A stretch of 64,000 nt of DNA from Chryseobacterium sp. GVT01B (GCF_019970045.1 NZ_JAHXYI010000007.1:310001-374000), one strand, 5' to 3'; positions 41,195 to 50,188 are shown, counted from the first letter of the stretch. Made by a program: numbers and translations. Notes: generated by a model from the sequence alone, not told the origin.

Positions 41195-42070
41195 ATGCAA
41201 AAGAAAACCTACACAGGTCAGCCTGTGGTAACTTTAAATAACGGAGTGGATATTCCAGCTTTAGGCTTTGGAGTATGGCAGATGGAAGACCTGAAAGAAT
41301 GTGAGAATGCAGTAATCAAAGCTATTCAGAGCGGATATAGAATGATTGATACTGCTGCGATTTATCAGAATGAAACAGCTGTAGGTGCTGGGGTGAAAAA
41401 TAGCGGAGTAAGCAGAGATGAACTGTTTATCACGTCAAAAGTATGGGTTCAGGATCATGGATATGAAAAAGCTAAAAGTGCTTTTCAGAGAACTTTGGAC
41501 AGATTGCAGATGGATTACCTTGATATGTATCTTATCCACTGGCCTTATGGAGATTTCCTGGGAACGTGGAAGGCTTTGGAAGAATTATACAAAGAAGGAA
41601 AGATCAAAGCTATAGGCGTATGTAATTTTACGATCGAGAAACTGGAAGAATTAAAAGCTAATTCAACAGTGCTGCCGGTGATTAATCAGATTGAGCTGCA
41701 TCCGGTATTCCAGCAAAAAGAATTACAGGTATATGACAGGGAAAATAATATCATAACACAGCCCTGGAGTCCGCTTGGAAATGGAAATGCTGAGCTTTTA
41801 AGCAATCCGGATCTGCAGGCAATTGCTGAAAAATATGGTAAAACTGTAGCTCAGGTAATTTTGAGATGGCACCTTCAGGAAGGATTTGTAGTGATTCCAA
41901 AATCTGTAACACCGTCAAGAATTGAAGAAAACTTTAATGTATTTGATTTTGAACTGACAGAAGATGAAATGAATGTTGTCCGTTCTTTAGATACAGGGAA
42001 AAGATTATTCTTTGATCCTAAAGATCCTGAATGGGAACAGAAAATGCTAAATTCCGTAGCGGATATTTAA
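41195..42070 (+). CDS. Aldo/keto reductase (2,5-diketo-D-gluconate reductase type)
   Basis: This 291-aa TIM-barrel NADPH reductase of the AKR5-like class has the tetrad in MIDTAAIYQNE, ITSKVWVQDHG and YLIHWPYGD. The C-terminal cofactor motif is VIPKSVTPSRIEENFNVFDF. The broad-specificity role is likely aldehyde reduction. It is followed by a large hairpin terminator and is monocistronic. Confidence 0.93.
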   Translation: MQKKTYTGQPVVTLNNGVDIPALGFGVWQMEDLKECENAVIKAIQSGYRMIDTAAIYQNETAVGAGVKNSGVSRDELFITSKVWVQDHGYEKAKSAFQRTLDRLQMDYLDMYLIHWPYGDFLGTWKALEELYKEGKIKAIGVCNFTIEKLEELKANSTVLPVINQIELHPVFQQKELQVYDRENNIITQPWSPLGNGNAELLSNPDLQAIAEKYGKTVAQVILRWHLQEGFVVIPKSVTPSRIEENFNVFDFELTEDEMNVVRSLDTGKRLFFDPKDPEWEQKMLNSVADI

Positions 42071-42089
42071 TTGTAAAATTAAAAATAAA

Positions 42090-42160
42090 TGACTCCCGCA
42101 GCTTTCACGAATGTACAGATCAGGAATCTGAGTTATTGTGAAATCTGCGGGATTTTAAAT
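42090..42160 (+). terminator. Long hairpin after the aldo/keto reductase gene
   Basis: TCCCGCAG-CT-TTCAC and GTGAA-AT-CTGCGGGA pair across a ~35-nt loop, followed by TTTT. It is longer than a simple terminator but in a terminator position. Confidence 0.6.
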
Positions 42161-42172
42161 TAATAATAATCC

Positions 42173-42877
42173 ATGACATCACAGGAATTCATAGAAACAC
42201 TTTCATTATTTAAAAACGAAAAAGAACTCAATAAAGCTGGGAAATTTTTCAAAGGAAATGATGGGGTTACAAAGAGCTTCGGAGTGAAATTCGGAGATGT
42301 CTTTACAACAGCTAAAGAATTTTCGATGATGCCTCTTGAGGAGATCAACAAACTTCTTGACAGTGATTTTTATGAAGTGAGAATGGGAGCTGTGAGTATC
42401 ATGGATTTCCAGGCCAGAAGTAAAAAAACGACTGAAGATCAGAAGAAAGACCTCTTTGATCTGTATCTCAACCGCCATGACCGTTTGAATAACTGGGACT
42501 TTGTGGACAGAGCGGCCTGCCATATTATCGGAGAATATCTTATTGACAAACCAAGAGATATTTTGTATAAGCTTGCTCATTCTGAAAGTCCGTGGGAAAG
42601 GAGGACAGCTATTGTAAGCACCCATGCATTTATCAGAAAAAATGATGCAGAAGATACTTTTGCCATTGCAGAAATCCTTGTTCATGACCCGAATGAACTG
42701 GTGAATAAAGCCGTAGGGAGCTGGATAAGAGAAGCCGGAAAAAAAGACAAAAAGAAATTACATCATTTTCTCACCACTTACGTGAAAACAATGCCTGCTG
42801 TTACATTTTCTTATGCCACTGAAAAGCTTGATCCGGCATCAAAATTACATTATAAAGAACTCAGAAAATCAAAATAA
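42173..42877 (+). CDS. DNA alkylation repair protein (AlkD-like, HEAT repeats)
   Basis: This 234-aa all-helical protein matches the AlkD/AlkC-like DNA glycosylase family. It has LLDSDFYEVRMGAVSIMDFQAR, RLNNWDFVDRAACHIIGEYL (the WDxVDxxA block), and SPWERRTAIVSTHAFIRKND, all in HEAT-like repeats. It removes N3/N7-alkyl purines. It is a single gene, 95 bp before a repeat-like spacer and the nitronate monooxygenase. Confidence 0.92.
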   Translation: MTSQEFIETLSLFKNEKELNKAGKFFKGNDGVTKSFGVKFGDVFTTAKEFSMMPLEEINKLLDSDFYEVRMGAVSIMDFQARSKKTTEDQKKDLFDLYLNRHDRLNNWDFVDRAACHIIGEYLIDKPRDILYKLAHSESPWERRTAIVSTHAFIRKNDAEDTFAIAEILVHDPNELVNKAVGSWIREAGKKDKKKLHHFLTTYVKTMPAVTFSYATEKLDPASKLHYKELRKSK

Positions 42878-42918
42878 ATCTTGCTTTGTTCAATGGGCAA
42901 TAAATGTTTATCAATAAC

Positions 42919-42954
42919 CTTAAACTCTAAACCTTGAACTTTAAACTCTATTCT
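42919..42954. repeat. CCTTGAACTTTAAACTC-type short intergenic repeat
   Basis: AACCTTAAACTCTAAACCTT followed by GAACTTTAAACTCT. A related sequence in the opposite orientation follows the curli lipoprotein gene at 55636-55670. Confidence 0.4.
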
Positions 42955-43023
42955 GAGCAATATCATATCATTGAATAAGAAGTATTGTCTCATTCTTCGT
43001 AAATTTTAATAAAAATAATTCTT

Positions 43024-44082
43024 ATGTTTTGGCCCGATACAATCAGTAAAAAGTTAGGGATACAATATCCTGTGATTCAGGCTCCGATGTTTGGAGTAAG
43101 TACGGTACAGATGGTGGCTGCTGCTGCAAAAGCAGATTGTCTGGGATCACTGGCACTGGCTGATCTTTCTGCGGATCAGTCTGTTGAATTGATCAGGGAA
43201 ACGAAAAAACTGACAGATAAACCTTTTGCAGCAAATATATTCGTCCATCACATTCCTGAAGTAACGGATGATTTAAAAGAAAAGTATATTAAAACCAAAC
43301 AGTTTATTGAGAAGCTAGCCAGAAAAAATAATATTGAAGTAGAGCTTCCGGAACTTGAGACAATCAGTATAAAGACTTATCATGAGCAGGTGGATGCCAT
43401 CATTGAAGAGAACTGTAAAATTTTAAGCTTTACATTCGGAAATCTGGATGATCAGAGTATTCGGAAATTAAAAGGAAACGGAGTTATCCTTATCGGAACC
43501 TGTACGTCTGTGAATGAAGCTTTGGAGCTTGAAAAATCAGGTATTGATATCATTTGTGTTCAGGGAATAGAGGCGGGGGGCCACAGAGGAAGTTTTGACG
43601 CGGAGAATATTCCGCAGATCGGAGGGTTGTCTTTGCTGTCACAGGTGTATGATCATGTGAATGTTCCTTTAATTTATGCAGGGGGGATTTATGGTGGCAA
43701 GACATTAAAAGCTGTTAAAGACTTAGGTGCTCAGGGCTTCCAGGTGGGAAATCTTTTATTGGCTTCTCGGGAAAGTGCTTTACAGCCTTTTGAAAAGCAA
43801 AGACTGAAAAAAGTAAGAGAAGAAGAAATTGTTTTAACGAAGAGCTTTTCAGGAAGGTATGCCAGAGGAATAAAAAATCAATTTGTAGAAACGGTTGAAA
43901 ACTCAGAATATATTTTACCTTATCCTTATCAAAATAAACTGACCAATGTCTTACGTAAGGCAGCAAAATCCTTGCAAAATCCTGAGTTTGTATCCATCTG
44001 GCTGGGGCAGTCTATCCATCCGTACAGTGAACTTTCCACAGAAGAAATTTTGAAAAATCTGATCAAAGAATGTGAAAGATAG
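43024..44082 (+). CDS. Nitronate monooxygenase (2-nitropropane dioxygenase family)
   Basis: This 352-aa FMN TIM-barrel enzyme has YPVIQAPMFGVSTVQMVAAAAKADCLGSLALADL (N-terminal FMN contact) and CVQGIEAGGHRGSF (catalytic His region). PLIYAGGIYGGKTLKAVKDLGAQGFQVG binds the FMN phosphate. It detoxifies propionate-3-nitronate and related compounds. It is monocistronic. Confidence 0.93.
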   Translation: MFWPDTISKKLGIQYPVIQAPMFGVSTVQMVAAAAKADCLGSLALADLSADQSVELIRETKKLTDKPFAANIFVHHIPEVTDDLKEKYIKTKQFIEKLARKNNIEVELPELETISIKTYHEQVDAIIEENCKILSFTFGNLDDQSIRKLKGNGVILIGTCTSVNEALELEKSGIDIICVQGIEAGGHRGSFDAENIPQIGGLSLLSQVYDHVNVPLIYAGGIYGGKTLKAVKDLGAQGFQVGNLLLASRESALQPFEKQRLKKVREEEIVLTKSFSGRYARGIKNQFVETVENSEYILPYPYQNKLTNVLRKAAKSLQNPEFVSIWLGQSIHPYSELSTEEILKNLIKECER

Positions 44083-44177
44083 ATCTGTATGTTTTAATTT
44101 GATGATAATTTTATATTTTCGTATCTCAATAGCATTGAGCTGACCCCAATTTAAAACTAAAACCAATAAAAACATCC

Positions 44178-44792
44178 ATGAAATATTCAGAAGGAATTCA
44201 GAGATCACTTCCGTTCGGATATCTTTTTCTCGTTGTAATGGGAATATTAAAAGAGAGTGTCTTCTACTATCAGATAGGCATTAATATCCTGAAATATTCA
44301 ACGATAATGGATATTTTGATAAGCCCGATTGCTACCTTAACCGCTCATCCTGTAATACTCATTGCCCTCATTGGGATTGTTGTATTTTCATTTGTTTTTC
44401 CCTCTTTTTTATCAAAACAGGCCAGTAAAAATAAACGTTGGGCATTCCAGATGGCATCTCTCAAAGGACATGAAAATATGAGCAAAGAGGCTATTGAGAA
44501 TCATTTTACCAATATGTTTGTGAGATTTCTGGCCATGATGTTACTGTCTTTCTTTGTAGGAATAGGCTTGGGAGAAGGATTTGGGCTTACCAGAAAAATA
44601 AGGGAGAACAAACTTAAATATGACTATAGATTAAACTATGGTGATGATAAGTTTGAACAGGTTCATCTGATAGGATCCAACAGCATGTATTATATTTATC
44701 TGGCAAAAGGAAATAAAACAATAAAAATTGCACCGGTAGGATCCATCAAAACTATAGAACTGACCAACAACAGGAAACTGAATGATCAGTAA
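44178..44792 (+). CDS. Uncharacterised membrane protein
   Basis: This 204-aa protein has three clear hydrophobic segments (SLPFGYLFLVVMGILKESVFYY, HPVILIALIGIVVFSFVFPSFL, FLAMMLLSFFVGIGLGEGFGL) and a soluble C-terminal ~60 residues (LNYGDDKFEQVHLIGSNSMYYIYLAKGNKTIKI). I do not recognise the family. Confidence 0.8.
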   Translation: MKYSEGIQRSLPFGYLFLVVMGILKESVFYYQIGINILKYSTIMDILISPIATLTAHPVILIALIGIVVFSFVFPSFLSKQASKNKRWAFQMASLKGHENMSKEAIENHFTNMFVRFLAMMLLSFFVGIGLGEGFGLTRKIRENKLKYDYRLNYGDDKFEQVHLIGSNSMYYIYLAKGNKTIKIAPVGSIKTIELTNNRKLNDQ

Positions 44793-44836
44793 CTCATAAA
44801 AGAGACTTTTGTTTAGTCATAAAATAAGCATCTAAC

Positions 44837-44868
44837 AAAAAAGCTTCAGATTATTTCTGAAGCTATTC
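44837..44868 (-). terminator. Terminator of the GLPGLI gene
   Basis: The stem AAGCTTCAGA/TCTGAAGCT has a T-run on the minus strand (AGCTTTTTTG). It overlaps the GLPGLI stop codon and may also stop the convergent membrane-protein transcript. Confidence 0.7.
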
Positions 44869-45702
44869 TATTTCTATAGGCTGATATTGTATATTTTGTT
44901 GTTTTAATACAATTGGAGTTCCATCTTCATTATAGGCTTTACCACTAAAAAAAGCACTTGGATTATCATAATATGTTTTTTGTACAGTTCTAAATTTCTC
45001 TCTGGTAGTCCTTAATATATTTTTCTCATTTCTTAAATAGATAGGTTTAAGGGTTTTTGTTATTCCCACTGCTTCAAAGGTATATTTCTTATCAGTATCT
45101 TCAACTGCTAAAATCAAACCAGGTAATCCTCCAAAAACATAAGGTCCATTATTAATGGGTATTTCACTAGTATACCATGCAATGTAATTTCTTCCTCTGT
45201 ATGTAACTGTTGCTTTATTACATTTATGCCCTAGTAATATTTTCTCTCCTTTCTCTAACTTCCAATTAAACTTTGGCTGTTCTTCTTCATATTGATATAC
45301 TGATTTGAATCTATCCTGAACTGTCATTAAACTATTCCTTTTAAACACAACATTATTCCACAAAACTCTTATTTTCATGTACTCTCCCATTTCTTTAGAG
45401 CCAATCATATCCTTTTTACTATATTTTTCAGACAGGGAATCTTTTCTCAATTGATTATAATCAAAAAATTTAGAAATGTTATTATCTCCTAGTTCAAGGA
45501 TACACATTACTTCTCTTTTACTATTAGGAGAAAGAGCATTATCTAAAAAATTAACTTTGTAATATACATTATATGAACTATTTCCATAATCACTTACTTC
45601 ATATGGAGAAGTCTTCATAGTGAAATCTGGAGAAATAATACTCTGTCCATTGGCAAAGACTATAATAAAGGAAAATATAAATAGATAGTATTTCATGTTC
45701 AA
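44863..45702 (-). CDS. GLPGLI-family exported protein
   Basis: This 279-aa protein has a signal peptide (MKYYLFIFSFIIVFANGQ). It carries the motif that names the family in NGPYVFGGLPGLILAVED (about residues 187-204), followed by YTFEAVGITKTLKPI. The family is restricted to Bacteroidota and has unknown function. It lies downstream of a small secreted-protein gene, with a hairpin between and its own promoter element. Confidence 0.92.
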   Translation of the reverse strand: MNMKYYLFIFSFIIVFANGQSIISPDFTMKTSPYEVSDYGNSSYNVYYKVNFLDNALSPNSKREVMCILELGDNNISKFFDYNQLRKDSLSEKYSKKDMIGSKEMGEYMKIRVLWNNVVFKRNSLMTVQDRFKSVYQYEEEQPKFNWKLEKGEKILLGHKCNKATVTYRGRNYIAWYTSEIPINNGPYVFGGLPGLILAVEDTDKKYTFEAVGITKTLKPIYLRNEKNILRTTREKFRTVQKTYYDNPSAFFSGKAYNEDGTPIVLKQQNIQYQPIEIE

Positions 45703-45713
45703 TCTAAATAAAG

Positions 45714-45740
45714 AATCAGCAACTTAAAAAGTTACTGATT
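45714..45740 (-). terminator. Hairpin between the small secreted protein and GLPGLI genes
   Basis: AATCAG-C-AACTT and AAGTT-A-CTGATT form a stem. On the minus strand it is followed by CTTTATTT. A TAACTTTG promoter element for GLPGLI (45741-45748) is directly upstream of it. Confidence 0.5.
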
Positions 45741-45748
45741 CAAAGTTA
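45741..45748 (-). promoter_or_regulatory. -7 element of the GLPGLI gene
   Basis: TAACTTTG on the minus strand is an exact match, 38 bp upstream of the start codon. Confidence 0.5.
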
Positions 45749-45761
45749 AAATATTTTTATT

Positions 45762-46064
45762 TTATGTATACTGACCAGTAAATGTGGATGCACCAGCACA
45801 TTGTTGATTAGTAAACTGAGTAGCAGCTGCATCCAGTTCTTCATAATTAGAATAATCACTTGCATTCAGGTAGAATACTTTTCCACACCAAGTAGAAACT
45901 CCAACCCAAGTAATTGGAGGCATCTTTGCCTTTTTATCAATATTATTATTAATATTTTTTATCTCAATAGTTTCTGCTTTTTTGATTACTTTTTTATCAG
46001 CAGCACCTTTAGCACTCATAATACCAGCTACTCCAAGAGCAGCAATTAAAATTAATTTTTTCAT
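45762..46064 (-). CDS. Small exported protein of unknown function
   Basis: This 100-aa protein has a signal peptide (MKKLILIAALGVAGIMSAKG), a Lys/Asn-rich middle and a C-terminal ~45-residue module (WVGVSTWCGKVFYLNASDYSNYEELDAAATQFTNQQCAGAS). That module contains two Cys that could form a disulfide. I know no family. The 479 bp upstream (46065-46543) are very AT-rich and show no gene. Confidence 0.72.
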   Translation of the reverse strand: MKKLILIAALGVAGIMSAKGAADKKVIKKAETIEIKNINNNIDKKAKMPPITWVGVSTWCGKVFYLNASDYSNYEELDAAATQFTNQQCAGASTFTGQYT

Positions 46065-46506
46065 CTGTTTAAAAATTTTAGCTTTTAGTTTATTTTAAGA
46101 TTGCAATCTTGTAACAATTATATAACATATTTATGTATTAATCAATAAGTGTGGCTGTTTTTTTTGTTTTGTTAATTAAAACGGCAATTGTGTTAAGAAT
46201 AAAATAATTTATCACATTCTGTTTTGTGAAATAATTTCATCCATAAGCATATACTCATCACAACTTAATAATTCATACTTCTTTTTGGGTTAATTTTATT
46301 TATTTTGTAAATCTTATAACTTGATATAAAATTTATAGTATAAAATCAATATAACTCTCAACTTAAAAGAAAGGTAATTAATATAAATAAAAATAGATGT
46401 ATTTTAACAATTGAAATATCATAACCAAAATTAGAACAAGCATTAAAAGTTACCAGAGAAAATGCTGATGCTATGTAATTAACAATAATTTCTTTATAAA
46501 TATCAA

Positions 46507-46542
46507 TAAAAAAAGCTTCAGATGATATTCTGAAGCTTTTTG
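46507..46542. terminator. Bidirectional terminator at the end of the mpl operon
   Basis: The stem AAAGCTTCAGA/TCTGAAGCTTTT has A- and T-runs outside. It ends the leftward operon at mpl. Confidence 0.8.
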
Positions 46543-46543
46543 T

Positions 46544-47881
46544 TTATTTTGTTAAATCAAGACCGCCGAAATTTCCGGAACTCATCATGAGATAAACACC
46601 ATCTGTTTTATCCAATGTATTCCAATAGGCATGAAGATCTTCAGCATTCGTGAAAACCTTTAAATTCTCATTCTTGAATTTTTCTTTGATAAATTCTGGT
46701 GATATAGGCTCCATTCTTTTGATCTTCAAAGCATCTTCAGAATAGAAAACGATAGCTTCATTCAATCCGTCCATTGCATGATCATATTGCTCAAGGAAAG
46801 CCGGATTTAAACTGGAATACGTATGAAGCTCCAGAAATCCGTATTTCTTATCATTTTTAAACTGTTCCGTGAATGCTTTTACAGCTGCCTTCACCTTGCT
46901 TGGTGCATGGGCAAAATCTTTATAAAGCGTTCCTTTATCTTCTCTTTCTACTTTTTCAAGACGTTTGGATGCCCCTTTGAAGCTCATAATAGCCTCATAG
47001 AAGTCTTCATCCATAATACCAAGCTGTCGGCAGATATGTCTTGCTCCTTCCATATTCAACAGGTTGTGAGCTCCAAAAACAGAAAGAGGAACATCTCCCA
47101 TTTCAGTTTTTAAATACACTTTACCATTATTGATTTCATATTCAGGAGTGTTGTAAGGGATTTTTCTGAAATAATTTTCAGCATTTTCCACTACTTTCAC
47201 TACTTCCGGATCTTCTTCGTTATAAACCAAAACTCCTCCCGCTGTAATGCTTGCTACAAACTTTCTGAACTGATCTATATAATCATCAAATGTTTTGAAA
47301 ACATTGATATGATCCCAGGCAATACCACTCATCAAAGCAATATTAGGCTGATACAGTAAAAATTTAGAACGAAGATCAATAGGAGAAGAAAGGTATTCAT
47401 CACCTTCCAGAACCATGAAGTCATTATCCTGAGTCAGTTTTACCATACAGTCGAAACCTTCAAGCTGAGCTCCAACCATGAAATCCACGTCTTTCTGGTG
47501 GAAATTCAGAACGTGAAGAATCATTGAAGTAATCGTTGTTTTACCATGTGATCCGGCAATGACAACTCTGGTTTTATTTTTAGACTGCTCGTACAGGAAT
47601 TCAGGATAAGAATATATTTTCAGACCCAGTTCTTTTGCTCTTGCCAATTCAGGATTATCCTGATGGGCATGCATTCCAAGAATAACAGCATCAATATCCG
47701 GAGTAATCTTTTCCGGGAACCAGCCCATTTCCTGAGGCAGAATTCCTTTCTTTTCCAAACGGGATTTTGAAGGCTCAAAAATAGCGTCATCAGAACCTGT
47801 CACCTGATATCCTTTGTCTTTTAATGCAATCGCAAGATTATGCATGGCGCTTCCGCCAATGGCAATGAAGTGGGTTTTCAA
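46544..47881 (-). CDS. mpl: UDP-N-acetylmuramate:tripeptide ligase (Mpl), peptidoglycan recycling
   Basis: This 445-aa Mur-ligase re-attaches recycled L-Ala-D-Glu-meso-Dap to UDP-MurNAc. It shows IAIGGSAMHNLAIALKDKGYQVTGSDD (nucleotide domain), VVIAGSHGKTTITSMILHVL (ATP loop), VLEGDEYLSSPIDLRSKFLLY, MSGIAWDHINVF, and YKDFAHAPSKVKAAVKAF. The GSDDAIFEP and YEPSKS-like start separate Mpl from MurC. It is the last gene of the acyltransferase-lipoprotein-mpl transcript. Confidence 0.92.
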   Translation of the reverse strand: MKTHFIAIGGSAMHNLAIALKDKGYQVTGSDDAIFEPSKSRLEKKGILPQEMGWFPEKITPDIDAVILGMHAHQDNPELARAKELGLKIYSYPEFLYEQSKNKTRVVIAGSHGKTTITSMILHVLNFHQKDVDFMVGAQLEGFDCMVKLTQDNDFMVLEGDEYLSSPIDLRSKFLLYQPNIALMSGIAWDHINVFKTFDDYIDQFRKFVASITAGGVLVYNEEDPEVVKVVENAENYFRKIPYNTPEYEINNGKVYLKTEMGDVPLSVFGAHNLLNMEGARHICRQLGIMDEDFYEAIMSFKGASKRLEKVEREDKGTLYKDFAHAPSKVKAAVKAFTEQFKNDKKYGFLELHTYSSLNPAFLEQYDHAMDGLNEAIVFYSEDALKIKRMEPISPEFIKEKFKNENLKVFTNAEDLHAYWNTLDKTDGVYLMMSSGNFGGLDLTK

Positions 47882-47887
47882 TTGTAT

Positions 47888-48325
47888 TTACTGTTTTTTA
47901 ACATTAGTATTAATGATCTGCTGGAAAGCTTCAAGAATGTTGTTCCAGTTGGTCTGGTAATTCGGAATGATCATACTGGCATCCGATTTATTCCCTTCAT
48001 TTGGACCTTTCTTGACATTGATGGAAGTTGAAATATTGTCGTACAATTTTTTACGGTCTTCCTGTATTCTTCTGAAATTGTTCTGAGAAAGAACCTGATC
48101 CAGTTTCTTTAAATCTTCATCAGAGATTTTAAAATCCTGCTTGTATTTCTTGCCCTGCCCTTCAAAAGAGTAGTGTACATTATTTCCTTTTATAAGAAGA
48201 TTTTCATATACCGGAGCATAGCCCCCACTTTTCGAATAGCTGATATCAAAATCCGAATATACCTTTTGGCTGTTGCATGAAACTAATACTATGATTGCGA
48301 ATAAGATTCCAAGTATTTTGTTCAT
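47888..48325 (-). CDS. Lipoprotein of unknown function
   Basis: This 145-aa protein has the lipobox VLVSC (Cys about residue 17). The mature part (FDISYSKSGGYAPVYENLLIKGNNVHYSFEGQGKKYKQDFKIS, then a helical tail) has no motif I recognise. It is 6 bp from mpl and 15 bp from the acyltransferase gene, so it is likely envelope-related. Confidence 0.82.
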   Translation of the reverse strand: MNKILGILFAIIVLVSCNSQKVYSDFDISYSKSGGYAPVYENLLIKGNNVHYSFEGQGKKYKQDFKISDEDLKKLDQVLSQNNFRRIQEDRKKLYDNISTSINVKKGPNEGNKSDASMIIPNYQTNWNNILEAFQQIINTNVKKQ

Positions 48326-48340
48326 AATTTTTAATTTACT

Positions 48341-49147
48341 TTAATTATTTGAGTCCTTTTGTTCTAATTTTTTAGCTTTAAGTTCTTCATCATAACTGTG
48401 TAATAAGTTGAAATCTTCTGTCTGCTCAATGGCAGTCATTATTTTCAATAAAATTTCCGGTGCTTTTTCATTATCATAATCAATATCCAAAGGAGCTTTG
48501 AATTCCATCGTAGGTTTTACACCGGTTACCTTTACGCGGAGTCCTTTTTTATCAAAAGCTCTTCTGAATCCGTTTATTTTGATTGGAATTACAATAGGAC
48601 GCTGATTCTTTACCAACTTGGCCGTTCCTCTTCGTCCCTGTGCAAAAGCAGAAGTAGTTCCTTGAGGGAAAGTCGCTACCCAGCCATTGTCCAATGCTTT
48701 CATAATATTGTCTACCTCGCTCATATCAACCATTCTGTTGACATTTTTCCCTTCGGCTCTCCATGTTCTTTTTACCGTTACAGCACCCGCAATTTTGAAT
48801 ATTTTGGGAAGAATACCTTTATTCATGGTTTCCTCTGCTGCTACATAGTAAAAATCGATCTTTGGGTTCAATAGGTAGATCGGGTTTTTTATCGTGTTCA
48901 GATATCCGTTATTTACAGCACAGAACGCATGATACATGGCTGCCACATCTGCAAAATAGGTCTGATGGTTGGATACAAAAAGTACGTTAGAATCCGGAAG
49001 ATCCACAAGGTGTTCTGTTCCGGTTATTTTTAACTTATTAAAGCCGTTGAATCTTCTGTATGATACAACTCCTAAAATAAAAATAATAAACCTTTTCAAA
49101 AAATAAGGTGTTCCGAATGCATCGGTGAAAATATTTTTCTTCGCCAT
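48341..49147 (-). CDS. 1-acyl-sn-glycerol-3-phosphate acyltransferase-like protein
   Basis: This 268-aa membrane-associated PlsC-type enzyme esterifies lysophosphatidic acid. It has a hydrophobic N-terminus (YFLKRFIIFILGVVSY). The block I motif here is NHQTYFAD, with five residues between His and Asp rather than the usual four. Block III is FPQGTTS in place of FPEGTRS. Both changes seem natural to a Bacteroidota subgroup. It is the first gene of its transcript, with a TAACTTTG promoter element at 49170-49177 inside the preceding NUDIX gene. Confidence 0.87.
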   Translation of the reverse strand: MAKKNIFTDAFGTPYFLKRFIIFILGVVSYRRFNGFNKLKITGTEHLVDLPDSNVLFVSNHQTYFADVAAMYHAFCAVNNGYLNTIKNPIYLLNPKIDFYYVAAEETMNKGILPKIFKIAGAVTVKRTWRAEGKNVNRMVDMSEVDNIMKALDNGWVATFPQGTTSAFAQGRRGTAKLVKNQRPIVIPIKINGFRRAFDKKGLRVKVTGVKPTMEFKAPLDIDYDNEKAPEILLKIMTAIEQTEDFNLLHSYDEELKAKKLEQKDSNN

Positions 49148-49169
49148 CTCTCAATTAAACACGGTAGTG

Positions 49170-49177
49170 CAAAGTTA
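49170..49177 (-). promoter_or_regulatory. -7 element of the acyltransferase-lipoprotein-mpl operon
   Basis: TAACTTTG on the minus strand, overlapping the end of the NUDIX gene, 23 bp upstream of the acyltransferase start. Confidence 0.5.
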
Positions 49178-49804
49178 CATTTTTTTCAGCAACTGGCTGA
49201 ATTCACTTAATATCATCGCTGTAGCACCCCAGATAATGTATCCGTTGAAATTGATAACAGGAACCTCATGTCCGCTTGCATTAGGCAGTGCCATAATTTC
49301 GGGGGTGTCTGACAGGTTCAGAAAGGAAGTGATGGGAAATTCTATGGTTTCCACCGCTTCCGTCTGCTGAAGAACGAAGGCGGGATTCTTTTTAGTATAA
49401 GAAATATAGGGATATACATAAAAATTGCTCGGTGGAATATAAATAGGAGACATTTCTCTGATAATTCTTACATAATGTTTGTCTATTCCGATTTCTTCGG
49501 ATGTTTCCCGAACTGCGGTTTCCGCAAAATCTCTATCCATCTCCTCACGCTTTCCTCCAGGCAGTGAAATCTGCCCGCTATGTCTGTCGTGCTCATTAAT
49601 GGTTCTTTGGATCAATGGAAAATACCACTCGTTGTCTTTCAGATATAAAACGATATTGACTGCCGCAAATTTGGGATTCTTTGCCAATACTTCATCATAA
49701 GTAAAAACGGGGCGGTAGGGAGGGGAGAAAACCCCATGTGCATGTTCACCGGGAAGTTCTACACTTTTTATTTTTCGTAATAAATCTTTTCCAAAATTTT
49801 TCAT
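49175..49804 (-). CDS. NUDIX hydrolase, CoA pyrophosphatase (NudL) type
   Basis: This 209-aa protein has the Nudix box GGKREEMDRDFAETAVRETSEEIGI preceded by SGQISLPGGK, which with RTINEHDRHSGQIS matches the CoA-pyrophosphatase group (NudL/PCD1). Its likely reaction is CoA to 3',5'-ADP plus 4'-phosphopantetheine. A TAAATTTG element (49809-49816) lies 4 bp upstream of the ATG, so the mRNA may be leaderless. Confidence 0.9.
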   Translation of the reverse strand: MKNFGKDLLRKIKSVELPGEHAHGVFSPPYRPVFTYDEVLAKNPKFAAVNIVLYLKDNEWYFPLIQRTINEHDRHSGQISLPGGKREEMDRDFAETAVRETSEEIGIDKHYVRIIREMSPIYIPPSNFYVYPYISYTKKNPAFVLQQTEAVETIEFPITSFLNLSDTPEIMALPNASGHEVPVINFNGYIIWGATAMILSEFSQLLKKM

Positions 49805-49808
49805 AGCT

Positions 49809-49816
49809 CAAATTTA
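49809..49816 (-). promoter_or_regulatory. -7 element of the NUDIX gene
   Basis: TAAATTTG on the minus strand, directly before the start codon. The remaining gap to the curlin gene (49817-50188) holds direct repeats. Confidence 0.5.
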
Positions 49817-50054
49817 ACAATATATCTTGAAGAAATAAGGGCCTTAACATTAATTAACCATGTGAGATCAGGATGAAAAGATCAGTAGCTTTGGATTTTC
49901 CTTGACAAATGAAAGATGGATAATTGATGATCACAATATTTTAAAACCCAGCGTTGTGAAGTTTTACTGCCCATGATGAATTTAAAAAAATGAGTGAAAA
50001 TAACGTCAGGAGATTATTCAATATTCACCACTGAATGAGCTACTTATGATTCTT

Positions 50055-50180
50055 TAAATGACTCCCGTATTTTTCCGTAACTGAAAACAATGACTTCCAT
50101 ACAACGGCAAATGGTGACCCTTACAACTATAAACAGTGACTTTTGAAATTTACACTTTGATGGTGGTTTTTCATTTTGAC
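50055..50180 (+). promoter_or_regulatory. Direct TGACTYCC-type repeats upstream of the curli operon
   Basis: ATGACTCCCGTAT (50058), ATGACTTCCATAC (50090), GTGACCCTTACAA (50114) and GTGACTTTTGAAA (50136) recur at 32-, 24- and 22-bp spacing, with a weaker TTGACT at 50176. These may be sites for an activator of the curli promoter. Confidence 0.4.
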
Positions 50181-50188
50181 TCAGAGGC

